In this document: in pieces, positions 1-11,843 of the stretch
Layout of the letters: every line of letters starts with the position of its first letter
Numbering within the stretch: position 1 is the first letter of the stretch
NCBI RefSeq assembly: GCF_001653235.2
Contig: NC_035796.1
Span: 1,426,001 to 1,490,000, forward strand
Length of the DNA stretch: 64,000 nt
Source: Pochonia chlamydosporia 170
Taxonomy: Eukaryota; Ascomycota; Sordariomycetes; Hypocreales; Clavicipitaceae
Direction of reading: 5' to 3'
Position numbers and translations under genes: made by a program
Notes under the pieces: model-generated
What the model was told of the DNA's origin: nothing
The model's database searches: none
What the model saw: only the letters and a program-made list of their open reading frames with translations

Positions 1-819
1 GCAAGCATCACACCCTTACGACATTCACAACTTACCCTCGTGCCCATCACAACACCACCCGCCCCTACAAACCATTAGCAAACACCCAGCATCATCGAGC
101 ACAAAAAAATCTCACCCAACGCCATCGCAGCAGCAACCCCCTTCCCATTCACGATCCCGCCCGCCGCAAAAACTCCAACCTCCCTCCCCGCAAACTCCTC
201 CTCCAACATGGCCTTGGCTTCCGGCACGAAGCTCACCACCCCCATGCCCCGTCTGAACTGGTGTCCACCGGCATCTATGCCCTGACAGACGAGCACGTCT
301 GCGCCATCGCGAACTGCTGCCCTTGCGGCGGCTACATTGCCCACCTGGACGAAGACTCTGGGCGAGTGATCTAGCTTCTTCAACGCCTGGATGATTGCGC
401 CGTGGGGCTTGACATCTTCATTTGGGGCGAACAGCCATACTGCTGCGGGGCGATACTCCGCGACGATAGGGATGATAGTCTCGGAAAAGTTGGTGATGGA
501 CCCGTGGCCGGTGAGGAAGCTGATGCCTAGGTTGAGGGTGTCGCTGGGGTTGAGGCCGAGGATGCTTCTGCTCTCTTTGAGGTTGGTGGTGAGGGTGGAG
601 AGGTGTTCTGAGTTGGGGGCAATATCGAATACGCACGGGAGGAAGCCTATGCTAGGTTTAGAATTGTCGTAGATGAGATAGGATGGTAGATTTACCGAGT
701 CCACCAGCTTTGGTTACTTCCGCGGCCAGCTTGGGATTAACGACTCCCATCATTGGGCCATTGGAAATGATGGGTGATTGGGTCCAAGGAAACCATTCTT
801 GCAGCTTTGCGGGGGACAT
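1..819 (-). CDS. Nitronate monooxygenase (2-nitropropane dioxygenase family), 3' end outside window
   Basis: FMN-dependent TIM-barrel enzyme expected to oxidise alkyl nitronates such as propionate 3-nitronate. Exons read 819-696, 646-116 and 64-36, with introns 695-647 (GTAAAT to CATAG) and 115-65 (GTGAGA, branch GCTAAT, TTTGTAG); a third donor, GTAAGT, starts at 35 and its intron runs off the window. The 228 visible residues begin MSPAKLQEW and contain the family landmarks: SPIISNGPMMG at the N-terminus, the AGGLGFLP turn formed across the first splice, CQGIDAGGHQ, and VVMGTR just before the third intron. ATG at 819 is chosen because the frame upstream runs into a 24-nt homopolymer. The last third of the protein is missing only because the window ends. 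The family call is firm; the substrate is inferred from the family. Confidence 0.88.
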
Positions 820-864
820 GATGATGGTGTTTCTTGTGTTGAATTTACTCGAGTTGTAGTTTCC

Positions 865-888
865 TTTTTTTTTTTTTTTTTTTTTTTT
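865..888. repeat. 24-nt poly(T) tract (poly(A) on the coding strand)
   Basis: An uninterrupted T run lies 45 nt upstream of the nitronate monooxygenase ATG. On the gene's own strand it is a poly(A) tract in the leader or core promoter. Such dA:dT tracts exclude nucleosomes in fungi; a role here is inference. Confidence 0.8.
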
Positions 889-1200
889 CCCTTTCAAGAA
901 TCCAACTTGGTTATGGAGGAGATAAAAAGGAAATGACTTCGAAGGCACTTACAAATCGATGTGTAGGTGGTACCGTGTGGAGTAACGCCACGATGAGATT
1001 TGTAGGGAAACAGCCGATGTCATAAGCTTACATCCAGCCAGATCTGACACGATGCATATGAAGTGGGGTTTTCATTGTCCTCTTCACTTTCCAATTTTCC
1101 TTCTTCATCATTCTTATTCGATCCAATTGGCCTGGCCAACAAGGCAATACGTCCACGGAGTGTATTATTCATCTATTATATACCCATCAAGACTCAGCGG

Positions 1201-2366
1201 CTAAAACCTCATAGTAATAGCAGGAGGCTTGTTGTTCAAAATTCCATCAATCTCATCCATAATCTCAGGCGTCAATTTCTCCACCGCTGCCACCGCTTTG
1301 CAGTTCTCATACACCTGCTCCGGCCGACTAGCTCCCGTAATGGCAGTGCTAACATTGGGATTCTTGAGAACCCACGCCAAAGCCAGCGTGCTCATCTTGA
1401 TACCCAGCTTGTCAGCAATGGGCTGCAGCTTGTTGACCTGCTCGATGATGCCGTTCCAGGTGTCCTTGCTCGTGCGGTTCCAGTAACCCTTGATAAACTC
1501 GACGCTGGTCTGGTTGAAGCGCGAGTCCTCGGGGATGCCGTCCTTGTATTTACCAGACAGGATGCCCTGACGCATGGGAGACCAGACGGTCAGGCCCAGG
1601 CCGCCAGTCTCGCTGTACAGGTGGGCGAACTCGGTCTCGACCTTTTCGCGCTGCAGCATGTTGTAGGCGGGCTGTTCGGTCAGAGGGCCGATGAGGCCCA
1701 GCTTGTCGGCGTAGCGCCAGGCCTGGGCGATTTCGTCGGCGTTCCAGTCGGATGTGCCCCAGTAGAAGGCCTTGCCGCTGTCGATGATGTGGTTGAAGGC
1801 GCGGACGGTTTCCTCCATGGGGGTGTAGCGATCGGGTCGGTGGGCAAAGATGACGTCGACGTACTCGAGGTCCATTCGCTTCAGGGAAGCGTTGACGCCT
1901 TCGACGATGTGCTTGCGGGAGAGGCCCTTGTTGTTGACGACGTTGTCGCCATTGGCTTGGCCCCAGTAGATCTGCAAATACGATGAGTACTCGTCTGGTT
2001 TTGGCATAGGGGAGGAGGCAAGTGTGCTCTCTCACCTTAGTCGAGATAACGAGGTCGTTTCTCTTCCAGCCAAACTTCTTGATGGCTTCTCCCATGACGA
2101 CCTCCGACTCACCGCCGGAATACCCCTCAGCGCAATCGAAGAAGTTGACGCCGCAGTCATACGCAGCCTTCATACAAGCAAAGGTGCCCTCTATCGCCTT
2201 GTCAGCACAGCACTTCCTTCAAACGCAAGCTAATACGAGCTAATTTACCTCTATCAACGTGCCCACCATAAGTGAGCCATCCTCCCAACGAAATAGAAGA
2301 GACCTGAAGACCAGAACGGCCCAGGAATCTGTATGTCATAGGTGGCATATCGTCTGGCTTGGACAT
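1201..2366 (-). CDS. Aldo/keto reductase, voltage-gated K+ channel beta-subunit-like
   Basis: NADPH-dependent aldo/keto reductase of 347 residues. Exons are 2366-2249, 2190-2036 and 1971-1201, with introns of 58 and 64 nt; the total coding length is 1044 nt, in frame. The start MSKPDDMPPMTYRFLGRSGL leads into GGWLTYGG, typical of the Kv-beta/AKR6-like group. The catalytic tetrad is visible: Asp and Tyr in NFFDCAEGYSGG, Lys in STKIYWG (formed across the second splice) and His in VIFAHRPD. The NADPH-binding end ITGASRPEQVYENCKA is intact. It follows the nitronate monooxygenase on the same strand, 381 bp between its stop and that gene's ATG. The physiological substrate cannot be read from sequence; in fungi this group usually acts as a general carbonyl reductase rather than a channel subunit. 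Confidence 0.92.
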
Positions 2367-5300
2367 GGTGGCGGTTGTATCAGCGAGTCCTGATTTCGAA
2401 TCAATTGCAATTGAGAGGGAGTAATTGTGAAAGCAAAGACTCCAAATTCTTCAGAGCTCCGGAATGAACAGCAATTGGACCTTCACTTTATACCCCCGCC
2501 ACGCGAAACCGCTAGACAAAGAGGCAACAATGGATGATGTCGCCGAGTCCAATTTATGCGGGGCAATCTTCAACCCCCACCATGATGCCTTCCTCTAGGT
2601 CTTTCCTCTGTGCTCATAAAATCGCCATTAGGAAAGAACCCCGCGGCCAAATGGGGATCGAATGGGGGTCCTGCTCATCAATTCGACCCTGACAAAATAA
2701 CATGGCGTCCAGTTTTGTTGCATTTTGCCGCAGCTCTGACGCCAAAAGGAGCAACTAGCTCTGCCGCTCGAGGAAACTTACCTAATAATCCATCTGCTCG
2801 AGGTGCTCGTAACGTGGTCCATTGGCACAAGTAATTGGCCGCACCGGCTCTCTGGCCAACTTTGCCGATATCGTGGCTTTTGGGCTGTGGGTTATCATCC
2901 GGATACGCTTCCCGGTGTAGAGTCATTTGCGGATATATTGCGCAGGAGGATTTGTAATCGAATTGCGCCTCAAGAAGTTGTGCTTGACACGGGGTTATGA
3001 ATGTTTTATTTCCGGACGAGGGGTTTACCTCCCAATGGTGACATGCCGAGATGGGCAGTCGTATATCTCCTCGATTTCCATGCGCACCAATACGTTCATC
3101 CATCGAGGCATGCAACATCTGTCACCATCCAAGAAGCCTACCAATCATCAATAGTCACCTTATAGACCACACTATCGATTTGGCGTCTGAATGTAAGTGG
3201 CGCACAGAATGTTCGGATATGCTGTAGGGTAAGTTGCACATATCGAGCTCCAATGTCCGATACCACAGTAATATCAGTTTCATGGCGCATTTTCTCGTCT
3301 CAACTCGGAATAGTGGCCGATTCTTAGGTAGGTGCTCATGGTAAAACTGCATGGCACATTAACAACGTCATTCTGTACTATAGAATAAATTGAGTGAATT
3401 CCGCCTACTCGACTTCCGAGTATGTGGCATGGCCACTAACCACCACATCCCGTCACGGGAACGAGTCAAGACCAATGAGCAAGTTAAAATATCAAGTCAA
3501 TATACACGCAATGGCGGTATTATCTACTCCATACAATAATTCCAAGTCTAACACTGAAAAAGTCTCATCCCTGGGGTACTTGGAGTCCCCCAACCTCACG
3601 AAGGTTCAAAGCGTAGCAAAATTGAAACAAAGATTTAGCCCAAATTGCCAATATAACTAGGTGAGGGGAATGGTATGAGATTGACTGCATAAATGGATAC
3701 TGTTTTGGGATGGCTGTATAACTACTCCGTATAACAAACCTTGAAGCATAGGACCAAAATGCCGATGCTCTTGTCCCCGGAACCTTGTTGGACCCTATGT
3801 CTCGAGGGCAATGGGGAGACGTTTCCCTTGTGGATGCTTTAAAGGAGCAATGCGCATTGACGGTACCGACTACTGGGATAGTTTGTTGTTCCAGCGGGAT
3901 TCCTCAGGGAGAATCAAGGCGGTGAGCAGTATTTTGCCTATACAAATATTGATGCTTCTGAATGATTGCATGGTGTGGCATTGCATGGAATGTTTGTCTG
4001 CAGCGCAGTACCCTTTATCACCAACACGTTTCGTTTCTGCTGTGATGCAGCATCCCTGTTTCTGCGATCGTGTAGGCTTATTGTTACTCGGGTACCGAGA
4101 GCTCAATAAGTCATCTACACGATGCCGCTGTGTAACATCCAGGAATCATGCCGGAATAAAGATATGAAAGAGTGCATTTAGCGTAGGATGTCGTTGTTGG
4201 CACTTCGATCTGATAGATGCTCATGGAATTCGAGAACGTCGTGGGGGGGAGTGCGGGGCCAGGTTGGAGATGTACTCTAACATGTGTCCAGTGGACAATT
4301 GTAAAGCAAGTATCTCCACGGTTGGTAAATCAAATTGCACGGTCTTGACACCACCCTCATGAGTGTTGTCGTCTTTTTGCCATTGACATCAAGGCTTGAC
4401 ATCAAGGCACGACATCACAGATCACTCTTGCAAGTATCGATTTTTTTTCTCGGGGTTGCCTTGGGCTTTGGCTAGGCTGATTTGTGTCCCGGGCGGAATC
4501 GCGCAGTAGACATCTCTCTTAGGTAGGGGTGAGCAAATTCTCAAGTTGCAGGAGGTATTCATTCCCCTTTGACCGTGAGCGAGCCTGCTTGTGCCTGCCT
4601 GTTGTGCATGTTTCCAGGCCCATGTCGAGCGGTTGACGGGGCTATGAAATCTACATGCCAGTGGGAAGCCGGCACGTAGAGGGAGCAGCAACAACAAGCA
4701 TCTAAGGTTCTGCCTAGTGAAATTTTGCGAAATCTGCGTGGCTCTGCTCTGTGCTCGGTGCAATTTCTGCCTCGCCGCGCAGCCTTGTAGATGCTCGACG
4801 TTACACCATCTCTTCAATGATACCCAAGGCATCCTGGTCTGCTGTTGGCGGTGGTGTTGTGATCTCGTCAGAAGCCAAGACAGACGCAAATTGACGTCCG
4901 CACCGGCCAAATAGGCGACGCAATATCACAATATCAGGCCATGCGGTGAACGTTTTTGGCATACAACGCATTCATTTTTGCCTCAGCGGGTGCCACAAAA
5001 CATCTCGTAGCAGTGGATACACAACCCGTTGATGAAGACGGGAGGACAACAACCAAGAGTCAATGCCAAACCACACGAGCTAGCGACTCCTAAAATATTT
5101 CTGTCCTAAAGTCAATCGGCTTCCTGTGGGGAGCCCTTCAGTTCTCTGGAGGTGAAGATGGGTGTGTTTCTTTTTGTACACGTAGGTTCAGGTACCCGGC
5201 GACGCCAAATATCCAACGAGGCTTGATATATGTGGTCCACGTCCATAATTGTTTGTGCTTTTTCCTGGGGCAAGTGGTTTCAATGTTGACTTCAGCAAGC

Positions 5301-7737
5301 TCCCGCGCGAATGCAAGAAACATTGACTGTTAAGGGTAAATTGCAGCCTGGTGAATGAATGCATGGCGAATATATTGCGGAGCACCTGGTTAGTTACAAC
5401 TAACGCTTCGGTGGTATTCTGTGTTTATTTACCTCATCCAAGCGCACTGTTTTTAATACAAACCTTGTAATAGCTTGCCGGACAAACCCCCTGCCTCTCA
5501 TTATTTTCGGTGCACGATGCGGAGATGGGCTTAGTGCCCGAGACCAATCTGGGAGTCATTTTATTAGCCCTAGACCAGACACATGCAAAATTACAAGGCA
5601 CGGAACGAAGTCTGGTGTCCTCGGTCTTGATGCCAGAACGCGCTGAATGATGATCGATGGGGCAGGCGAGAAGAAGAAGAAGTAGCAGCAGAAGAAGACG
5701 TCAAGCTAGATGCTCACTGCTTGCAATTTGCGGTTTGGAAACGTTGGCAAGCCCTGCGAATGGTGCGAAGTGTACAAGAAGCCATTGATGATGCCTTGCC
5801 CAATGCCGATTGATATTCCTGCACAGAGTCTCCAGTCTCAACGCCACGATCCGCAGTGAACCATGTCTTTCAATGTTGCCTCTCTTGCCTCTGAAATGCA
5901 CTGGTGTGCCCGCCATGTCTGATCGAGTGCGGTGTGGTCTGGTGCCTCGATGCCCACCTGAGCAGCTGCAGGACAGCAAGGGAGTAAAGATCTGCGGTGT
6001 CTCGCCGAGCACCAGCAACGAGATGCTGCTCAATTGATGATATTTTGGAAGTTGGAGAATTGACTCGCGCACGTGCAGCAAAGGAGCACCAGACTTAAGT
6101 CGGCACGGAGCTGGAATCCGAACTGGATAAATGAATGCCATGTTTGAGGCAAAAGAGATACAGTCGGCCACTCCGTAGGTGTTGGATGGCTGGCGTTGGG
6201 TCTGGTTTGGTCTGGTCTGGTCTGGCTGGAGCAGAGTTGTGGCTAGTGGCGCTGAGGCGAAACAAAGACAAGTGAAATGTCAAGATTGTAACAGCTGGAC
6301 TTGTAATATGGCCGTCAGCCGTGGATCATGGGCAATGGGCCAACGCATCTCGCTGCCAGGTTCCAAAGCCATGATGAATAAAACACGTCTTTGTCATGGT
6401 CGTGACGGTAGTCGTGGCGGTCGGTTACAATGCATGCAAAGCAAGCAACGCAATGCAATGCCATGCCAATGCCATGCCTGGGCCAGTCGATGGCTGTTGC
6501 CTCAAACGTCCAGATGTCTGGTCCAACAAGCGACGACTCGCAAACGAGCCGCCACCAGACTGTAAAAATACACGTCAGTTGGTGTTCCAGACGGTAACAC
6601 GGAGGATGCCACCAAACTGTTCTGTTCCTACCGGATCTGGTGTGGTTCACCAACATCCAGATCGGACAAGGTTGGATTTATGTCTGAACATCAAATTGAG
6701 TCTGAAAGGGACATCGATTGACAGTGAGGCCGACTCAAGCGCTGGCCACTCGGTCCACTACTATTGATGCTGAGCCGTCGACTGGCCCCAGCGCCCCTGC
6801 CGCCCGCCCAGCCTCCAAGCCATGGTACCCACCACCTGCGGCCCTGACAGTGAAGTCTATGTCTTGTCTGGTCCCGACTGGTTTGCGGTTGAGGTCAACC
6901 AGACGGGACTGGCTGGACTGGACCGGACCCAACTGCAGCTGCATGCACTCGGCACTGTGCCAGTCGAGGCTGCCGCTTCAGTCCAGCTTCAGGTCACTCA
7001 CTGACTCTCAGGCAGGCTAGACTTGACCAGACCGGGCAGTCCAGTCCAGTCAGGTCTAGTCAGGTCAACTGGTCTGGTCCACCAAATGTCAACATGTACC
7101 CAGCCAAGCCCAAGCCCATCCCCATCTCCTGTCTCCAGTCATCCCTCGTCCCTCATCCCCCCCAGTCCCCTGGCTAGACACCTCGTTGGCTTGGCCCTGG
7201 TCGCCTCATCAGCAGACTTTGCCCTCGCCCCAGAATTTGTCCTTTCTCCCCCCCAAAACAGCCAGAGGCCAAACGAAGCCAGCCTCTCTTGTCCGCCTCT
7301 CCTCACCCGCTCCTCCACACCGGGCCATCACAGCCAGACTGACAGACTTTAACTTGCATTACAACTTTCCCAAAGCACCATTTGCACGGCGCCTCAGAAA
7401 TGCCTTGTTCTGTTCGCTGTTGCTGAACACCCAATTTCGCCCTTTGCTCTACCACCAGCAGCCAACATTGAACACCAAGAGCCTGGCCAACCAACCAAAC
7501 GCATCAGGCTTTGGCCCGACCCCTTTTCACCCGTCGCCTAGGAGCCTCGCTGCTCCACCGAGCTCCCGCTTGTTCGTTGTTCGTTGCTCATTACGTTCTG
7601 CGTTCTGCGTTCCTGTCCACCAGACCGCCCGGGCTGACGACGCAACTTTTTCCTCGTCGCCAGACGTCGACTTCACGACTTCCCTTCGTTAGCTGCCCTC
7701 GAGCTTGTCTCAAGGCGAGCTACTGACTTTCGAAACC
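2367..7737. other. 5.4 kb intergenic stretch, no supported gene
   Basis: Only short ORFs without recognisable domains lie here, none with a convincing splice model. The first few hundred bases form the reductase promoter. The last 1.5 kb (6.2-7.7 kb) is rich in CTGGTC/CCAGTC repeats and then becomes strongly pyrimidine-rich (7.1-7.7 kb), as expected for the promoter and leader of the casein kinase gene. A copy of the 9-mer TACTCCGTA is at 3723. I see no tRNA, transposon ends or long inverted repeats. Confidence 0.6.
6198..6230. repeat. TCTGG short tandem repeat
   Basis: Imperfect repeats of GGTCTGG/TCTGG lie about 1.5 kb upstream of the casein kinase ATG. Similar CTGGAC or CCAGTC runs occur at 6905-6931 and 7024-7080, and again ahead of two other genes in the window. 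Confidence 0.7.
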
Positions 7738-9250
7738 ATGGCCTCGTCGTCTTCCAACGTTGTCGGTGTGCACTATCGTGTAGGAAAGAAGATTGGAGAG
7801 GGTTCTTTTGGTGTCATCTTTGAGGGAACCAACCTGTTGAACAACCAACAGGTGGCCATCAAATTCGTAAGTTTGACTCTGAGATGCTCGTTGTGAGCCG
7901 TCTCTTGCCATCATCAACATCGCAGGCCATTAACAATTGCCTCTAGGAACCTCGCAAGAGTGACGCTCCTCAACTCCGAGATGAGTACCGCACATACAAA
8001 ATCCTCGTCGGATGCCGTAAGTTCCACCTCATCCTCAGCAAACAACAACACTTGCTCGCTTGTAATTTACTATGACGCTAATCCATTTTTCAGCCGGCAT
8101 CCCCAATGTCTACTACTTCGGACAAGAGGGCCTTCACAACATTCTGGTGATTGACTTACTAGGGCCGTCTCTCGAAGATCTCTTTGACCACTGCGGACGC
8201 CGTTTCACCATCAAGACTGTTGTCATGGTTGCCAAGCAGATGCTGTCTCGAGTCCAGACAATCCACGAGAAGAACCTGATTTACCGTGACATCAAGCCCG
8301 ACAACTTCTTGATTGGCCGTCCTGGCACCAAAGCCTCCAATGTCATCCACGTCGTCGACTTTGGCATGGCCAAGCAATACCGCGATCCCAAGACCAAGCA
8401 GCATATTCCTTACAGAGAACGCAAATCTTTATCAGGAACCGCTAGATATATGAGCATTAATACTCACCTGGGCCGTGAACAGTCCCGACGAGATGACCTC
8501 GAGGCTCTTGGCCACGTCTTCATGTATTTCCTGCGGGGCGGTCTGCCTTGGCAGGGTCTCAAGGCTGCTACCAACAAGCAAAAGTATGAGAAGATTGGCG
8601 AGAAGAAGCAGACCACCGCAATCAAAGACCTTTGCGAGGGCTTCCCCGAAGAATTCTCTAAATACCTGACATATGTCCGAAATCTCGGATTCGAAGATAC
8701 CCCCGACTACGATTACCTCCGCGAGCTCTTTTCTCAAGCGCTAAAGAACACTGGTGAGGTCGAAGATGGAGAGTACGACTGGATGAAGATTACCAAGGAT
8801 TCGGGAAAGGGATGGGACATGAAGAGCCATGGAGCTGGCTACCTCCACAACCCAAACGTTCGTCCCGGCCCTTCTCAAATGGAACTGCACAGTGGCCATC
8901 GTCCTGGGAATACCAACTCTCACCAGCAAGCACAGAATCTCACTGTCGGCCGTTTAAACGCCGCACAACCCCCCCCTCCGTCACCGATCAAACCGATGGG
9001 CAACAGGAAAGATCGGCCAAGCGGCCTCGGCGCCACGGCGCAGAGGGCCAGCGGCGTGGGGGGTCTCCGAGGCGATTTGGGTACACCGGCTGGCTCGACT
9101 CAAGCCCAGTTCCAGAACAGCACCCAGAACCTGCCTCAGAGAGGGCAGCAACAGAGCCCCATGGTGGCAGCAGGCCAACCCAACCCTCGACCCGTTGAGC
9201 CTCAGCCTAGCGGCTTCCAGAAGTTCATGAAGACTATCTGCTGTGGTTAG
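7738..9250 (+). CDS. Casein kinase I, Yck/gamma type, C-terminal Cys-Cys-Gly
   Basis: Serine/threonine kinase of 451 residues. Exons are 7738-7866, 7947-8016 and 8094-9250, with introns starting GTAAGT and ending CTCTAG and TTTCAG. The kinase domain spans about 13-290: glycine loop IGEGSFG at 19-25, ATP lysine in VAIKF (K42), catalytic RDIKPDN (D132) and DFG (D155). The CK1 signature SINTHLG and the GGLPWQGL segment are present. After a low-complexity Pro/Gln/Gly tail the protein ends KFMKTICCG. Two terminal cysteines are the palmitoylation signal of yeast Yck1/Yck2, so plasma-membrane anchoring is expected, in contrast to the soluble Hrr25/CK1-delta type. In yeast these kinases act in bud morphogenesis, endocytosis and nutrient signalling; the role here is inferred from the family. 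A pyrimidine-rich leader precedes the ATG. Confidence 0.95.
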
Positions 9251-10549
9251 ATGCCTCCCGTCAGATTCCGGGATTGCTTCGGCATCTAGTGCGGCGGCAG
9301 CGTTCCAGAGGCTACGCTAGCAGACGACCAATCTGTCACAGAACACGATTCTCCTTATCGAACACCGACGAAAGAGCCGGACCTTGGCAACAACTTGGCT
9401 TTTGATCCAGAAGGCATGGGCAAATCACCATTGGACCCTTATAGCCGTCGCAAGATCCCTGCCATGCCATGTCGGCGAACATGGTGTGCTGAGCAAGGAC
9501 GACCATATGGGATCGGCCAGCAGCGGCAGCGAGATGCAAGGTTGCAATCATATCCACAAATGCCGGTGCAACTATCGTATCCTTGTCCTCTTGCATCGAC
9601 TGCGGCGCATTCTCATCTTACGACCAATATTCAGAAAAAGCGGCAAAAAAACTGGAGGCAGTCTTTTTGAAAGACGGCCACGAGAAGCAAAGGGTTGGGC
9701 ATTTCTTAGCTCTATTTATTTTTCACGTCAGGCATTCCACAACGAAACCATACTTAAAAGCCACTTTCAATGTGCAGCGAAGCACGGCGCAAGACGGTCA
9801 CGACAGGTAGCATTGGGTTTACTCGCGATATTGTCATTTTCAGCTGTTTTCTTTTCCTCGTCTTACTGTACGGCCTTTCTCTCTCTCAATCTCACACACA
9901 CACACTCTCTCTTCATATACAGACACACCTGTCACTCCTACTCCCAGAGTTATTCTACTACCACGCCATTCTGTAATAAAAGGTCTGCAAGGGCTTCATG
10001 TTTTGTATTCTTGTCTGGTCGCAGTAGAGCGGCGTTAGTGAGGTGCAGGGTTGTGCAAGAGGTGCATTGCTAGAAGTTGCGGAAATGTCGATTGTCAATG
10101 GCACATCAAAGAAGGGGAAGCAAGAGAAAGAAACGACGGCACTTGTAGCGTTTGATGGGAATATAAGGAGGTTTGGGAGTTCTCTTATGGTATACATCGT
10201 AATGGAATAAAGATTTTTAGTAACATCAAGTATCGCTCGCCCGCATTTCATTTCTGTGAAGGTCTCACTTCTTATCATAGCTTGCTTTCCATTTTCGAAA
10301 CATTTCGATTCTTGTAATGATTGCATTATAAATATCCGCATTAACAATCATCAGGATTCGACACCATTGTCGGTGTCCCAGGTGCCCCTTTTATGTAAAT
10401 TGCATCCCAAAGCTTTCCCATCCCATGGACCGTTTTACATGACTTTAAAACATAACTGTATCCTCGGAGCCCTGCTGGAAAATCAAAAGCAAGCCAAACA
10501 ATGTAATGTCTGCGCAAAAATAGCCACCCCAACTCCCCCAATCAAGTGA
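9251..10549. other. Intergenic/3'-UTR region with CA/CT microsatellite
   Basis: No coding gene is supported. A mixed CT/CA simple repeat lies at about 9880-9920. AATAAA-like signals occur near 9975 and 10205 and could serve either the kinase transcript or, on the other strand, the p24 gene that ends at 10550. Confidence 0.5.
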
Positions 10550-11310
10550 CTACGTAAGCTTCTGCTTGATGAAGAAGGATCGGAGATGTGACAGTTGCCA
10601 AGCGCACGTGATTCCAATAACGACGAGCTGGATAATGATCCATCGAATGACACGGGCGTTGGTAGACTCGGACTGGTCTCTGAAGTCGGCTTCACGCTCC
10701 TATTTCCACGGTATTAGTGGCTACTTTAATCAACGAAGGGGGGCGACATACTCTCTGGAAGACCTGCTCACGACGGATATCGTTCAATCTGGCATTGAGG
10801 TCCTTGATACGCGACGTAATATCCTGCAACTTGTCCTTGTCGCTGCTCTCAATCTGGCCCGTGTCGCCGATAACGAGATCGAGCTTCATCTTGATGCCGC
10901 CGTTGGGACCGTGAGCACTCAGCCACGAGGATCGACCGGACGTAGATGACGGCACGAAGCAGATCTTGTGGTCGCCGGCTTCGTGGGCCGTGAAGGTGAA
11001 GCGGCCGGAGGAGGAGCCTCGCTGGGAGACGATCCGGTGGTCATTGTCAAACACCTCCTGTAGATTGTTAGTTTCTTCTTTTCGGGGGGACCAATTATGG
11101 ACGTACGTCTACGGAAATGTAGATGGAGATGCCGTTGTGCTGCTGCCAGGCGTTGATGCGGTCGTCGTACTCTTCGGCAGAGTAGTGGCCTACAACGAGG
11201 GTATCCTTGGGCAACTCTTCGAAGAAGCATTTTGGCGAGGCGCCGTCCACATAGAAGTAGAGGGCTTGGGCGGCGGATGCCAGACCCAGGAGCGGGAGGA
11301 GGCCTTTCAT
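10550..11310 (-). CDS. p24 family cargo receptor (Erp1/5/6, TMED4/9-like)
   Basis: Type I membrane protein of 219 residues in COPI/COPII vesicles cycling between ER and Golgi. Exons are 11310-11107, 11057-10752 and 10699-10550, all in frame. Residues 1-16 form a signal peptide ending QA; the mature chain starts LYFYVDG and leads into a GOLD domain with the two conserved cysteines (C28 and the one in HKICFVP). A coiled-coil segment ([21 protein letters not shown]) follows, then a membrane span around 185-206 and a short cytosolic tail ending FFIKQKLT. That tail has both the FF COPII-export signal and a KxKxx COPI-retrieval signal. The LYFxVDG...CFFEELP start places it in the alpha subfamily. 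It is divergent from Swc4, with 533 bp between start codons. Confidence 0.93.
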
Positions 11311-11843
11311 TGTTGGGTTTATTCTCCTGGGATTAAGGAGGGCGATTCTGGCGCTGGCCAAGAAAAAAAAGAGAGAGAGGCGCTTCACTCCGTGTTGTGC
11401 AATGACAGACGGGATGTTGATCGAAGGGAGTGCGTATCATGGACACCACCGAAAGCTGCCACGTTCATTCAAAAAAATGGGACCTCCTTTCGCGGGAAGG
11501 TCAGGGGGCGAGCAGCAGGCTGGCGTAAATGGGTGGGTGGGTCACGTGCGTTGAACCGTTGCAACTTCAATGTGTAGGTTCGCGTCATGCAAGGTTGAAC
11601 TTTTCGTCGAAATATTTGCGAAACACAGGATAGCTGCTATCGACTGCGACGTACGGACTGATTGGCATTCGACTGTTTTTGATAGAGACGGTTTTTTCAT
11701 TTGGGGGAAACAAGTTTGGACGGAGAAGCGACAATTTTCTTGGATGGCATCAACGCTGTGGATTCGGAAACCTCGATCACGACTTTTTGCCCATCTGCGG
11801 CCACCTTCCGATCGCGCCTGGACATCTACGAAACCGAGCCAAA
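11311..11843. promoter_or_regulatory. Shared divergent promoter, p24 / Swc4
   Basis: 533 bp lie between the two ATGs, with no gene. The only expected content is the two promoters and leaders. Specific factor sites cannot be assigned with confidence. Confidence 0.6.

Noticed and set aside
1063..1986. 307-codon ORF on plus across the aldo/keto reductase
   Set aside because: Shadow of the reductase exons in an antisense frame.
5701..6171. 156-codon ORF on minus
   Set aside because: Low-information translation without domain, intron signals or plausible context.
6440..6485. GCAATGCCATGCC short repeat as a regulatory array
   Set aside because: Imperfect, short and isolated; cannot be told from chance simple sequence.
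11679..11843. Upstream ATG extending Swc4 by 55 residues
   Set aside because: The extension does not look like the family, which starts at MTSSDVRDV; it is in the shared promoter.
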